The translations under genes were made by a program, and so were the position numbers. From assembly GCF_900108175.1 (NCBI RefSeq), contig NZ_FNVO01000002.1, positions 373,051 through 437,050 on the forward strand: a DNA stretch of 64,000 bases. Reading direction: 5' to 3'. Positions 26,392 through 35,331 of this stretch are shown in pieces. The notes beneath the pieces were generated by a model. That model saw only the letters and a list, made by a program, of their open reading frames with translations, was not told the origin of the DNA and made no database searches. How positions within the stretch are numbered: position 1 is the stretch's first letter; each line of letters starts with the position of its first letter. Source of the stretch: Thermomonospora echinospora (lineage in GTDB: Bacteria > Actinomycetota > Actinomycetes > Streptosporangiales > Streptosporangiaceae).

Positions 26392-27168
26392 CTACTGAGC
26401 GGCGGGGGCCAGCAGGCGGCGGCAGACACGGCGCAGACCGTGGAGATCCCTGACCGGGGCCGGGAACTCCACGTACAGGTCGAAGCTCTCGAAGCCGTCC
26501 GCGTCGCGCAGGAGACAGCGCAGCCACAGCCCGTGGCGGTCCAGCGCCAGCGGGCGGACGACCGGCTCGCCGTCGATGGGGCCGAACCGTTCCTGGAACA
26601 GCCAGGCCAGTTCGGCCCGGTGGCAGCGGTCCAGATGGGTCAGCATGCCGTGCTCGATGACCACGAAGGGGTCTGGGAGGGCCGCCCGGTACTCCTCCGG
26701 CTCCACCACCGCGTGCCCCCAAGCATCGGAGACCTCGACCTCGGCGACCTCCAGCGCGAGCACCGTCCACGCCCCGCCACGGGCGTCGCGGATCTCCAGC
26801 GCCTCGGGGCGGGAGTGCAGATGCCACAGCCGCAGCGCGGCGTCCTCGGCCTCCTCCCGGTCGTCCAGGGCGGTGAGCCGGCCGTGCAGCCAGGCCCGCC
26901 CGCGCAGCCGGTCGGCCAGCGGGACCGGGGCGACGTCGCAGATCCGCAGGGTGGCGGGCAGGTCGGGCTCGTCTCGCAGGGCCGCCGCGACCGGTGAGGC
27001 GGCCGGCACCAGCAGCAGCGGACGTCCGGCCGGGCCGGTGACATGGGCCGCCACGGGCGCCGGTGGGCCGACGGCCGTGTCCTGCTCCTGCCCGGCCGGT
27101 ACGATCACGCCGCCCGCGATCCCGTACGCCAGCGTGCGTGCCCGTTCTGCCGCGGTCGCTCGTCTCAC
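26392..27168 (-). CDS. DUF2470 heme/iron-utilisation-type protein
   Basis: This 258-residue protein has a pyridoxamine-5-phosphate-oxidase-like split-barrel N-region (LVPAASPVAAAL, WLHGRL) and a C-terminal DUF2470 region (LDRHGLWLRCLLRDADGFESFDLYVEFPAPV broken here: RCLLRDADG, DLYVEFPAPV). Family knowledge: such proteins occur with heme-iron utilisation. The iron boxes 20-55 nt upstream of its GTG start place it under DtxR/IdeR-type control, which fits. GGGAG precedes the start. Confidence 0.8.
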   Translation of the reverse strand: MRRATAAERARTLAYGIAGGVIVPAGQEQDTAVGPPAPVAAHVTGPAGRPLLLVPAASPVAAALRDEPDLPATLRICDVAPVPLADRLRGRAWLHGRLTALDDREEAEDAALRLWHLHSRPEALEIRDARGGAWTVLALEVAEVEVSDAWGHAVVEPEEYRAALPDPFVVIEHGMLTHLDRCHRAELAWLFQERFGPIDGEPVVRPLALDRHGLWLRCLLRDADGFESFDLYVEFPAPVRDLHGLRRVCRRLLAPAAQ

Positions 27169-27189
27169 CGGATCTCCCTCGAACGCAAG

Positions 27190-27223
27190 TTAAGTTAGGC
27201 TCACCTAAGTAAGGCTTACCTTA
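27190..27223. promoter_or_regulatory. two overlapping DtxR/IdeR-type iron boxes
   Basis: TTAAGTTAGGCTCACCTAA (27190-27208) agrees with the 19-bp DtxR/IdeR consensus at 17 positions. A second box offset by 15 bp (27205-27223, CTAAGTAAGGCTTACCTTA) agrees at 14. Paired, overlapping boxes allow two repressor dimers to bind on opposite faces. They lie between the divergent DUF2470 gene and the S4 remnant, so both should be iron-repressed. Confidence 0.85.
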
Positions 27224-27240
27224 GTCGCGTGAGGAGGGTC

Positions 27241-27470
27241 ATGAACAGCACCCGACCCGAGATCAAGCTCTCCCGGCGCCCGGCATCCCGCTGACCCCAG
27301 AGCGTCGAGTACTCCGAGAACGGCCGTACCCGCCCGGCGTACACGGCCACGGGCGTAAGAAGGAGTCCGGCGATTAAGGTACGGCCGCGCGAGAAGCAGC
27401 GGCTGCGCGCCCGGCACGACCCGCGCGAGGCCCGGCTCGCCCACGCCTTCGCCAAGACGGCGGGGCCGAG
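27241..27470 (+). pseudogene. rpsD: frameshifted remnant of a ribosomal protein S4 gene
   Basis: A good ribosome site (GAGGAGGGTC) precedes ATG 27241. Frame 1 gives MNSTRPEIKLSR and then hits TGA at 27292. Frame 2 (from 27282, a net loss of 1 nt) continues with GIPLTPERRVLRERPYPPGV and HGHGRKKESGD to TAA at 27375. Frame 3 (from 27376, a net loss of 2 nt) gives KVRPREKQRLRARHD and then EARLAHAFAKTAG. Together these follow the first 75 or so residues of actinobacterial S4 (RPYPPGxHGxxR is its signature). The rest of the roughly 200-residue protein is absent. The gene is dead unless frameshifting is proposed, for which there is no sign. The remaining 254 bp to 27724 hold no gene, only a weak inverted repeat CACAA-N7-TTGTG at 27626-27642. 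Confidence 0.85.
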
Positions 27471-27724
27471 TGACGGGTGCGGCCGCCGGGCGATGTGCGC
27501 TTCCCGACGGCCGCCTTGCAGTGCCCTGTGCCTCTACTGAGAGACCACGACTGGCGCGGCATGATCCTCGTGCCCGCCCTGTCCGGCATCACACCTGATG
27601 GTCGGCGCATATCCCGAATAGGGGGCACAAGTTCACATTGTGTTGAAGGAGTTGACAGGGCTCCCGGAACGGAGAGCCTCGCTCCACGGCCTTACCGCCG
27701 GGCGGGGCGTACCTCGGGAGGCGG

Positions 27725-28765
27725 TCAGTCCTTGGGCTTGGCGGACTTCTCGGGGGTCTTGGGGGTCTGCTGGCCGTTCAGGTCGGGAACGGCGCCGGCG
27801 TTGTCGTCGGACTCGCGGCCGGCGGGCTTCTGCTGGCTGATCTTCCACGTGCCGTCCTGGCGGACCAGGCTCAGGCTCAGGTAGTTGCGGGTGACGTCCT
27901 GGGTGCCGGTCGGGCTCTTCACACTGATGTCGAAGACCAGGACGGCGCTGGCGAACCTGCCGTCGGCACTGGCCACGTAGACCTGGCTGGTCTTGGAGAC
28001 CAGGGTGAACTCGCCCTCGTCCATGCTCTTCTGCAACTGGGCGACGTTGGTCTGCTTGGACTTGGTGAGGGCGTCGCCGGTCAGGTACGACTGTGCGCGC
28101 GCCACCGAGCCCTGCAAGTCGGTGCGGTCGTAGCTGAGCACCACGTTGCCGTAGTCGGTGACCATCTTGGTCACCTCACGCCGGGCGTCCTCCTTCTGCG
28201 CCAGCGTTCGCCAGGACTTCCACAGCAGAAGGGTGCTCGTGGCCAGCCCAGCGACGAGCACCACCGCGACGACCTTGAGGATGAGAGAACCGTCGCGCAG
28301 GGGCACCGGGGCGGAAGCGGCCTTCACCCGCCTCGGCTTGGGCTTCGCCTTGGCCGGCTTGGGCTTCGCCTTGGCCGGTTTGGGCTCGGCCGCTTCGGCC
28401 TCGGCCTCCTCCTCTGCCGTCTCCTGGATCTCCCCCGCCGCCTCCTCGGTCTCGGCCTCGGCCTCCGCCGGTCCGGGCTCGGGCGCAGCCTTGGCCGAAG
28501 CCGCCTCGGCCGACACCCTCTTGGCCGGCCCTCCCTTGCCCGGGGCCGGCGGGTCGGGCTCCTCCTGGTCGAGCGCCTCCAGCACATCGCTCAGGTCGTC
28601 GTCGTCCTCGCCGTCGTCGATGACCTCGATGACCCGTACCCGGCGGACCTTCTTGCGCGCCGGACGGGACTCGGCGCGGGGAGCCTCGGACTCTTCCACG
28701 GCGGCCTCGGCGACCTCGGTGGTCTCGGCGTCCTCGGTGACGTCCTTACCGGTCTTGGCTGTCAC
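27725..28765 (-). CDS. Mce-associated membrane protein
   Basis: This 346-residue protein is the last gene of the mce operon. Residues 1-155 are an unusual cytoplasmic region rich in Ala/Glu/Pro/Lys, with an acidic patch (IDDGEDDDDLSD) and a KPAKAKPKP repeat. One membrane helix (about residues 165-185) and a periplasm-facing Mas/SnoaL-like domain (YGNVVLSYDRTDL, YLTGDAL, TWKISQQKP) follow. Mas proteins stabilise Mce complexes in mycobacteria. GTG 28765 is preferred because AAGGAG lies 8 nt upstream; the GTG at 28774 overlaps that site. Confidence 0.85.
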   Translation of the reverse strand: MTAKTGKDVTEDAETTEVAEAAVEESEAPRAESRPARKKVRRVRVIEVIDDGEDDDDLSDVLEALDQEEPDPPAPGKGGPAKRVSAEAASAKAAPEPGPAEAEAETEEAAGEIQETAEEEAEAEAAEPKPAKAKPKPAKAKPKPRRVKAASAPVPLRDGSLILKVVAVVLVAGLATSTLLLWKSWRTLAQKEDARREVTKMVTDYGNVVLSYDRTDLQGSVARAQSYLTGDALTKSKQTNVAQLQKSMDEGEFTLVSKTSQVYVASADGRFASAVLVFDISVKSPTGTQDVTRNYLSLSLVRQDGTWKISQQKPAGRESDDNAGAVPDLNGQQTPKTPEKSAKPKD

Positions 28766-28787
28766 TTCAAGCACTCCTTGGGGGTGG

Positions 28788-30080
28788 TCACTTGCGTCGG
28801 CGCAGGCGGGACAGCACGGGGACCGAACCTGCCATGACCTTGATCAGCACCAGCAGCGCGATGAGCGGCGGAACGTACACCAGCCACATCGGCGGGCCGC
28901 CGGCGCTGTCCGGCGTGGAGTCCGCCGCAGTGCGGGCCCGTTCGGGAGCCCGCTGCGGGGTCGCGTCATGCGGCGGCAGCGTGTCGCCCGGATCCTTGCC
29001 GGGGAAGCTCTTCTGCTTGCTCTTGCCGGGCTCCCGGCCGTCCGCGCAGGTGGGGATCGCGGCGACCGACGGCTGCGGCAGCGGCTTCTTGTACTCCAGC
29101 GTCGCCTGCTTCTTGACGGTGAGCATGAAGACGATGTTGAGGACCTTCTTGCCCTGGTCCTCGCCGATGATGTTGGTGAGCACGTGCACCATCGGCCCGG
29201 CCAGGGTGAGAGTGGACCGCAGGTCCTCGTAGACGCCCGGGTTGTGCTCGCTGAGGTCCAGACCGCCGAGCGCGCCCAGCATGCACTCCACGTCCGGGCC
29301 GCTGTCGGCCAGCAGCCCGTTCACGGTCTCCAGCAGTTCGGGACCGCGGTCGCGCAACTCGGCCAGCTCGGTGCGCACCCCGCGCAGCCCGGCGGTGAGC
29401 GCGGCCAGGTTGTCGACTCCCGCGCCCAACTGCCCGCGGTTGGCGGCCAGCACATCGGCGATCCGGCCCAGGTCGCTGGTCAGCCCGTCGATCAGCTCGG
29501 TGTCCCGGGCGAACGTGGTGGTCAGCTGGTCGGTGCCGGTGATGATCTGGCGCAGCGAGTTCTCCCGTCCGGCCCAGCCCACCGCCATCTCGTGCAGCAG
29601 GGTCCCGGCCGAGTCGGGGTCGATCGCCTCCAGGGTCTTGTTGACCGCGCCGAACAGGTCCCCGTACTTGGGCGGGATCGAGGTGTCGGCGACCGGGATC
29701 ATCGCCGAGCCGTCGGTGGGCATCCGGGGCCCGTCGGCCTGGCCGGGCTTGGGGGTCAGCTCCACCACCGGCTCGCCGACCGCCGACTTGCGGGCCGCCG
29801 CCGCGGTCACCCCGCGGGGGATCCGCACCCCCCGGTCGATGTCCAGCCGCACCACCACTCGGTCCGGGCGCAGCCGGACGGAGTCGATCTTGCCGATCCG
29901 GGTGCCCAGGTAGTCCACCTCGAAGTTGGGATGCAGCCCGGGCGAGGACTCGAACTCGGCGGTGATCCGGTAGGGCCGGTCGATGAAGTCGAACCGCACG
30001 ACGCTGCTGAAGGCCCAGACCACCAGGAGCGCGCCCAGGGCCGCGAAGACCGCGACGTTGATCAGGATCCGGCTGTTCAT
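28788..30080 (-). CDS. mceF: Mce family protein, position F
   Basis: This 430-residue protein has an N-terminal anchor helix (6-25), an MCE domain (ITAEFESSPGLHPNFEVDYLG broken as ITAEFESSPG, VDYLGTRIGKI), a long helical region and, unusually, a second hydrophobic helix near the C-terminus (MWLVYVPPLIALLVLIKVMA) before a basic tail. Mce proteins form a hexameric shuttle for lipids between outer layer and plasma membrane. The C-terminal helix would tie this subunit to the membrane at both ends. It overlaps mceE by 4 nt. Confidence 0.9.
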   Translation of the reverse strand: MNSRILINVAVFAALGALLVVWAFSSVVRFDFIDRPYRITAEFESSPGLHPNFEVDYLGTRIGKIDSVRLRPDRVVVRLDIDRGVRIPRGVTAAAARKSAVGEPVVELTPKPGQADGPRMPTDGSAMIPVADTSIPPKYGDLFGAVNKTLEAIDPDSAGTLLHEMAVGWAGRENSLRQIITGTDQLTTTFARDTELIDGLTSDLGRIADVLAANRGQLGAGVDNLAALTAGLRGVRTELAELRDRGPELLETVNGLLADSGPDVECMLGALGGLDLSEHNPGVYEDLRSTLTLAGPMVHVLTNIIGEDQGKKVLNIVFMLTVKKQATLEYKKPLPQPSVAAIPTCADGREPGKSKQKSFPGKDPGDTLPPHDATPQRAPERARTAADSTPDSAGGPPMWLVYVPPLIALLVLIKVMAGSVPVLSRLRRRK

Positions 30081-31153
30081 CGGGGCCGCTCCAGGATGTC
30101 GTCGAGGTTCGGCATGGCGTCCCGGACCTTGCCGGGGACCGGATCGCTCGCCTGGTTCCGCCTGCCGCCCAAGGTGGTGGGGCTGCCGTCGGTCGGCCTG
30201 GGCAGGATCGTCCCGTCGTCCAGGACGAACCGCAGCAGCGGATACAGCAGCAGCTGGCCGTCGTAGGTGGCGCGGGGCAGCTCGCGGGTGAACACCTCGA
30301 TCCCGTCCACCAGGTTGCCGAGCCGCTGACGGTCGCCGGCCAGCATCTCCAGCACCGGATCGACCTGCTGGATCAGCCTCTTCAGCGTCAGCACCCGGCC
30401 TTCGAGCACCCTGTCGCCCAGCAGCCGGGCCGTCCGCGTCAGCTTCTCGACGGTGGCCAGGATCTCCTCGGCGTTCTGGTTCAGCATCCGGGTGGTGCGC
30501 TCCAGCTCGGCGGGCGCCCTGCCGAGGTCGGCCGATCCCCGGGCCAGCGAACGGCCGAGCCGGGCGAACTCGTCGACCGCCGTGGTCAGCTGCGCCCGCT
30601 GGCCGGCGAACATCTCCAGCAGCTCGGCGGACTTGGCGACCGCGGCGTTGAGCTTGGGCCCGTTGCCGCCCAGCGCACTCGCCCCGGCGTTGACGATCTT
30701 GGACAGGTCGTCCCCGGCCAGCGCGTTCACCAGCGGCCCGGCCCGCCCGACCACCTGCTCGAAGGATGGCTGGGTGCTGGTCTTGGCGATCCGGTCCCCG
30801 CTGCGCAGGAACGGGCCGGTGGACATGTTCTGGCCGGGCGGCAGCCGCAGATCCACGAAGTTCTCGCCCAGCAGCGAGGTCACCTTGATCTCCGCCGAGG
30901 TGCCCTGCGGGATCCGGTACTCGTCGCGGATGGACATGGTGACCTCGGCCTTGTAGCCCGCCACCAGCCTGACGCCGGTGACCGAGCCCACCTTCACGTC
31001 CGACATCTGCACGCTGTGCCCGGTGACCAGTTGCTGGGTGTCGTCGAACGTGGCGACCAGGGTGAGGTCCCCCTTGGGCGCCCCCAGCGTGCGCACCGAG
31101 CAGCCGGAGGCCAGCACGCCGGCCACCAGCCCGAGAGCGAGCGTCCGCCTCAT
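30077..31153 (-). CDS. mceE: Mce family lipoprotein, position E
   Basis: This 358-residue Mce subunit has a signal peptide ending in the lipobox LASGC (Cys18), an MCE domain (TFDDTQQLVTGHSVQMSDVKVG in two parts: TFDDTQQLVTGH, MSDVKVGSVTGV) and a long alpha-helical stretch. The lipoprotein character is usual for position E. It overlaps its neighbours by 1 and 4 nt. Confidence 0.9.
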   Translation of the reverse strand: MRRTLALGLVAGVLASGCSVRTLGAPKGDLTLVATFDDTQQLVTGHSVQMSDVKVGSVTGVRLVAGYKAEVTMSIRDEYRIPQGTSAEIKVTSLLGENFVDLRLPPGQNMSTGPFLRSGDRIAKTSTQPSFEQVVGRAGPLVNALAGDDLSKIVNAGASALGGNGPKLNAAVAKSAELLEMFAGQRAQLTTAVDEFARLGRSLARGSADLGRAPAELERTTRMLNQNAEEILATVEKLTRTARLLGDRVLEGRVLTLKRLIQQVDPVLEMLAGDRQRLGNLVDGIEVFTRELPRATYDGQLLLYPLLRFVLDDGTILPRPTDGSPTTLGGRRNQASDPVPGKVRDAMPNLDDILERPR

Positions 31154-32175
31154 CAGTTGCCTCCCTGCTGCCAGGGGCAGTTGGAGTTGGGCTCGGGCAA
31201 CGGGCAGGGCACGTCGTCGGTGCCCATCAGGCCGGTCAGCCAGGTGCGCAGGAACACGTCCGTGGCGAAGCGGAGGTTCAGCGCCTTGGCCTTCGGGTTG
31301 TAACCGCCGATCAGGGCGTTGCTCACCTCGGGCAGCGCGTCGAGCAGTTGCGCCACCCGCTTGCTCTGGCCCTGCAGCGACAGTGCGAACCGGGTGAGCA
31401 CCGCCAGGTCGTAGGGCAGCTGTCCCTTGTACTTCTTCAGCAGCTTGTCGCCCTGCTCGGTCAGCTCCAGCACCCCGCGTACCAGGTCCTGCAGTTCGCC
31501 GCGCTCGGCCGCCAGCACCCGGGTGGCCTCGCCGAAGTCACTGATCATCTGGCCGAGCACCTGCTCGCGGCCGCGCACCACCCCGGCCAGTCGGTCCAGG
31601 TTGCGCGCCACCTCCAACAGTTCCTCGTCCTGCCCGGCGATGTTCTCCACCAGCCGGCCGGCCTGCTCCAGCGTGGCGTTGAACGACTGCCCGTTGCCCT
31701 TGAACGACTCGGCCGCGCCCCCGAGGGCCTTGTTGACCTGGGTGGGGTCCAGGGCGTTGCTCAGCTTGGTGAACGAGTCGAGCGCGTCGTCCACCTCGAC
31801 CGGCACGCTGGTGCGTTGCATCGGGATCTGGTCGCCGGTCTCCTTGGGCAGGCCGGGCTTCCACGGCGGGTGCAGCACCAGGTTGCGCTCGCCGACCAGG
31901 TTCAGCGGCACGATGGAGGCGTGCACCCCGGCCGGCAGCGGGATGTCGGAACGCAGGTGGAAGCGGACCCTGATGCGGTCGCCCAGATTCTCCACGCTGT
32001 CGACCGATCCGACGTCCGTGCCCATGATCTTGACCTTGGAGCCGGGATAGAACGAGCGGGCCTTGGCGAACTCCACCGTCATCTCCCGCCGGCCGCCGTC
32101 GCCGCCGAGCAGCGAGCATCCGCCCAGGGAGACGGCCATCGCCGCCGTCGTGGCCAGGACGAGCAACCGTCTCAT
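31153..32175 (-). CDS. mceD: Mce family lipoprotein, position D
   Basis: This 340-residue Mce subunit has an MCE domain (FYPGSKVKIMGTDVG) and helical region. Its N-terminus MRRLLVLATTAAMAVSLGGC is a convincing lipoprotein signal with lipobox SLGGC (Cys20), so both D and E positions of this operon are predicted lipoproteins. In mycobacterial mce operons only E is normally one. The C-terminus carries a Cys pair (PCPLPEPNSNCPW), as in the B position protein. It overlaps mceE and mceC by 1 nt each. Confidence 0.9.
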   Translation of the reverse strand: MRRLLVLATTAAMAVSLGGCSLLGGDGGRREMTVEFAKARSFYPGSKVKIMGTDVGSVDSVENLGDRIRVRFHLRSDIPLPAGVHASIVPLNLVGERNLVLHPPWKPGLPKETGDQIPMQRTSVPVEVDDALDSFTKLSNALDPTQVNKALGGAAESFKGNGQSFNATLEQAGRLVENIAGQDEELLEVARNLDRLAGVVRGREQVLGQMISDFGEATRVLAAERGELQDLVRGVLELTEQGDKLLKKYKGQLPYDLAVLTRFALSLQGQSKRVAQLLDALPEVSNALIGGYNPKAKALNLRFATDVFLRTWLTGLMGTDDVPCPLPEPNSNCPWQQGGN

Positions 32176-33200
32176 CAGTTGCCTCCCCCCTTGGGTGTGG
32201 AGATCGGGCCCGGCGGCTGGATCGGGCCGAGGCCGGTCATCAGGCCCTCGACCCAGTTGCCGTTGCCCTTGACGTGGGAGACCTGGGTGAAGGTGGGGCC
32301 CAGCAACGCGAAGCTGGTGTTGAGCGCGTCCATGTTCGGGGCGATCCGGGTGGTCAGCAGGTGCAGGTTGTCCAGCAGGGTGTTCAGCTCACGCTGGTGG
32401 CTGGCGACCACGTTGGACAGCGTGCGCACCGTGCGGCCGCCCTCGCCGATGGTGGCGGCCAGTTCCCGGCGCCGCTCGACCAGCATGCGCAGCAGCGTCC
32501 GGCTCTGCGTGATGATCTCCTTGAGCTGGGTGTCCTTGGCGGCCAGCGTGCCGGTGATGTCCCGGCTGGCCCCGATCAGCCTCTCGATCTGCGGATAGGA
32601 CTCGTTCAGCGCGGCCGACAGCCGACGGAAGTTCTCCAGCATCTCGCGCAGCTTGGCGGCGCTGGGCGACTCGATCTTGGCGACCGAGTCCAGCAACTGG
32701 TCGATGGCCTTCTCGTCGAGCCGGCGGGTGAGGTCGGTGGCGCCCTCCACCGCGTCGGTCACGGTGTACGGGACGGTGGTGCGCCCCAGCGGGATCCGCC
32801 GTTTGCTCTCCGGCACGTCGTCGGCGTACGGGCCGTCGGCGGGGACCGGTCCGGACAGCTTCAGGTAGCGGCCGCCGAGCAGGGTGGTGGTCTGCACGTC
32901 GGCACGGGTGTCCAGGCCCAGCTCGACGCCCGCGTTCACCCGCCAGGTGATGATGACCTGGCCCCGTCCGAAGTCCGGCTCGACCTTCAGCACCCGGCCG
33001 GCCTTGACCCCGGCCACCCGGACGTCGTCGCCGTCCTTGAGCCCGCCGGTGTCGGTGAACACCCCGCTCATCTCGTAGCCGCGTTCCAGCAGGTGCAACT
33101 GGCCGACCGCGAACGCGAACACACAGGCGGCGCCGATCACGGTCACCGAGACCAGGGCGACCACCCGGTGGTTGACGTCGCGCAGCGACTTGAGCGCCAT
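32175..33200 (-). CDS. mceC: Mce family protein, position C
   Basis: This 341-residue Mce subunit starts with MALKSLRDVNHRVV and an anchor helix (about 15-35), then an MCE domain (FTDTGGLKDGDDVRVAGVKAG) and helices. ATG 33200 shares its A with the mceB stop (TGATG). The frame extends further upstream but only as antisense-type noise inside mceB. Confidence 0.9.
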   Translation of the reverse strand: MALKSLRDVNHRVVALVSVTVIGAACVFAFAVGQLHLLERGYEMSGVFTDTGGLKDGDDVRVAGVKAGRVLKVEPDFGRGQVIITWRVNAGVELGLDTRADVQTTTLLGGRYLKLSGPVPADGPYADDVPESKRRIPLGRTTVPYTVTDAVEGATDLTRRLDEKAIDQLLDSVAKIESPSAAKLREMLENFRRLSAALNESYPQIERLIGASRDITGTLAAKDTQLKEIITQSRTLLRMLVERRRELAATIGEGGRTVRTLSNVVASHQRELNTLLDNLHLLTTRIAPNMDALNTSFALLGPTFTQVSHVKGNGNWVEGLMTGLGPIQPPGPISTPKGGGN

Positions 33201-34276
33201 CAGCGGCCTCCCGTCCCCGCGGAGGTGAGCATCTGCCTGAGCTTGGCCAGCTCCTGCTGGGAGGGTTTCTGGCCGCTGCCGGGGAACCTCATGGGGAACG
33301 GACAGGGTCCCTGCACGATGTTCAGGCACAGGGCGTTGCTGCGCAGGAAGTGGCCGCCGTTGGTGGCGGCGAACAGCTGCCGCAGGGCCAGCGGGAGCTG
33401 CTGGACCATCTTCTCCAGGTTGTCGATCTTCCAGCGGGCGGTCTGGGTGAAGGAGGTGAGGTTCCCGATGATCCGCGACAGCTGTTCCTCGTTGCCGCCC
33501 AGCACCTCGTTGAGCGCGGAGGTCACGTTCGACACCTCCACCACCGCGCCCTCCAGCAGTTGCCGGTTGCCCGCGAACACCTCGGTCAGCCGTTCGAGAT
33601 TGTCGATGCTCGCGGCGATCTGCCGGTCCCGGGTGCGCACCGCCTCGGCCACCGTCCGGTAGTTGTCGATCATCTGCTGGACGGTCTGGGCCCGCCGGCC
33701 GAACGCGGCCAGCAGCAGGTCCACGTTCTGGATCATCGTGTTGATGTTGTCCTCGTTGCCGTCCAGCGTCTGCGCGAAGCCCTGCAGCAGCTTGTTGAGC
33801 ATGTCCGGGTCCAGGCTGCCGGTCAGCGGCCCGAGCGCGTTGACGATCTCACCGAGGTCCACCACCGACTGGGTGTGCGGCACCCGGCCGCCGTCGGCCA
33901 GCATCCGGCCGCTGGTGCCGGGCTTGAGGTAGACCACCCGCTGGCCCATCGTGTTGCGCCACTGCACCGCGGCGGTGGAGTCGTCGGGCACGCGGACCTC
34001 GCGGTCCACCTCCATCACCACCACGGCCTTGCCCTGCCGGATCTCGATCTCATTGACCCGGCCCACCGGAACCCCGGAGATCTTGACCTGGTCGCCGGTG
34101 AGCAGCCCGGTCACGTCGTCGAACGTGGCGGTCAGCGCGTAGCGGTCGTTGAAGCCGGTGGCCAGGATCTGCTGGCCGATGAAGACGGTCAGCGCGGTGG
34201 TCAGCGCGGCGAACACGGTGAACGACAGCAGCGAGCGGCTGCTGGGTCCCCGTCCCTTCCTGCCGAACCGGCTCAT
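33200..34276 (-). CDS. mceB: Mce family protein, position B
   Basis: This 358-residue Mce subunit has a basic N-terminus (RFGRKGRG), anchor helix (about 18-36), MCE domain (TFDDVTGLLTGDQVKISGV) and a long amphipathic region. A Cys pair near the C-terminus (LCLNIVQGPCPFPM) is like that of position D. It overlaps mceA by 4 nt. Confidence 0.9.
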   Translation of the reverse strand: MSRFGRKGRGPSSRSLLSFTVFAALTTALTVFIGQQILATGFNDRYALTATFDDVTGLLTGDQVKISGVPVGRVNEIEIRQGKAVVVMEVDREVRVPDDSTAAVQWRNTMGQRVVYLKPGTSGRMLADGGRVPHTQSVVDLGEIVNALGPLTGSLDPDMLNKLLQGFAQTLDGNEDNINTMIQNVDLLLAAFGRRAQTVQQMIDNYRTVAEAVRTRDRQIAASIDNLERLTEVFAGNRQLLEGAVVEVSNVTSALNEVLGGNEEQLSRIIGNLTSFTQTARWKIDNLEKMVQQLPLALRQLFAATNGGHFLRSNALCLNIVQGPCPFPMRFPGSGQKPSQQELAKLRQMLTSAGTGGR

Positions 34277-35331
34277 CGCCCACCTCCGGTGAGCTTCAGG
34301 TAGGAGCCGGCCATCGAGGGGTCGGCCCGGCAGACATCGATGATGATCTTGCAGACGTCCAGCGGGAGGAAGTCGACGGCCTGGGCGAGCAACGAGTTCT
34401 CCGGACCCTTGATCCGGATGATGTCCGACAGCAGCGTGAAGAAGCCGGTCAGCCCCGTGACCAGGGTGGGGATGTCGTCCCGCTCCTGGTACAGCACCTG
34501 CACGGCGCGGCCTCCACCGTCGATGATCTCGGCGATGTCGCCGCCGTGCCGCTGCAGCGTGCCCGACACCTGGTCCGACAGCCGCCCGGCCTGGTCCAGC
34601 AGTTCGGCGACCTTGTCGGGCCGGTCGTTGAGGGCCGGGGACAGGGCGTTGAAGTCGCGGGCCAGGCCGGTGATGGTGTCGCCGCGGCCGCCGAGGGTGC
34701 CCGACAGCGCGGCGATGTCGTCGATCAGCCGCTGGATCTCCGCCCGCCGGTCGTAGGCGACGTCCAACAGCTTGGTGCCGTTGTCGATGCTGCGGCGCAG
34801 CGCGGGGCCCTGCCCGTTCAGGCCCTGCGAGAAAGTGTGCAGCAGGGTGGCGATGTCCTGCGGGTCCAGCGCCCCGGTCAGCCGGTAGGCGGGCCAGGCG
34901 ACGTCGGACAACTCCTCGGGGTCCTTGGTACGGGTGATCGTGCCGCCCTCCGGCAGGTAGGGCCCCTGAACGTCGCCCCCGCCCATGTCGATGGTCAGGT
35001 CCTTGGGACCGAACACCGAAACCGGCTCGATGGCGGCCAGCGCATCGCGGGTGATCCGCAGGTCCTCGTCGATGCGGATGCGGACCTTGACCCGGCCACC
35101 CGGCTCCAGGCTGACCGAGTCGATACCGCCGACGGTGATGCCGCGCACCTTCACGTCCGACCGGTGGTCCAGGCCCTGTCCGGCCCGGCCGAACGAGGCG
35201 GTGTAGTAGGTCGCGCCCGAGTGGTCGGGCTGGCTGCCCACCAGGGCGACCGCCGCACCGCTCACCAGGACCGCGGTGCCGATCGCGCCGTACAGCAGAC
35301 GCGACCGCAGGGACAGGTTCTCTTCGCTCAT
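34273..35331 (-). CDS. mceA: Mce family protein, position A
   Basis: This 352-residue first Mce subunit has anchor helix (about 11-30), MCE domain (FGRAGQGLDHRSDVKVRGIT) and a helical region, with a C-terminal Cys pair (DVCKIIIDVC). ATG 35331 overlaps the YrbE stop (ATGA). The open frame continues 513 codons upstream through the permease genes, but that stretch is an out-of-frame shadow. Confidence 0.9.
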   Translation of the reverse strand: MSEENLSLRSRLLYGAIGTAVLVSGAAVALVGSQPDHSGATYYTASFGRAGQGLDHRSDVKVRGITVGGIDSVSLEPGGRVKVRIRIDEDLRITRDALAAIEPVSVFGPKDLTIDMGGGDVQGPYLPEGGTITRTKDPEELSDVAWPAYRLTGALDPQDIATLLHTFSQGLNGQGPALRRSIDNGTKLLDVAYDRRAEIQRLIDDIAALSGTLGGRGDTITGLARDFNALSPALNDRPDKVAELLDQAGRLSDQVSGTLQRHGGDIAEIIDGGGRAVQVLYQERDDIPTLVTGLTGFFTLLSDIIRIKGPENSLLAQAVDFLPLDVCKIIIDVCRADPSMAGSYLKLTGGGR

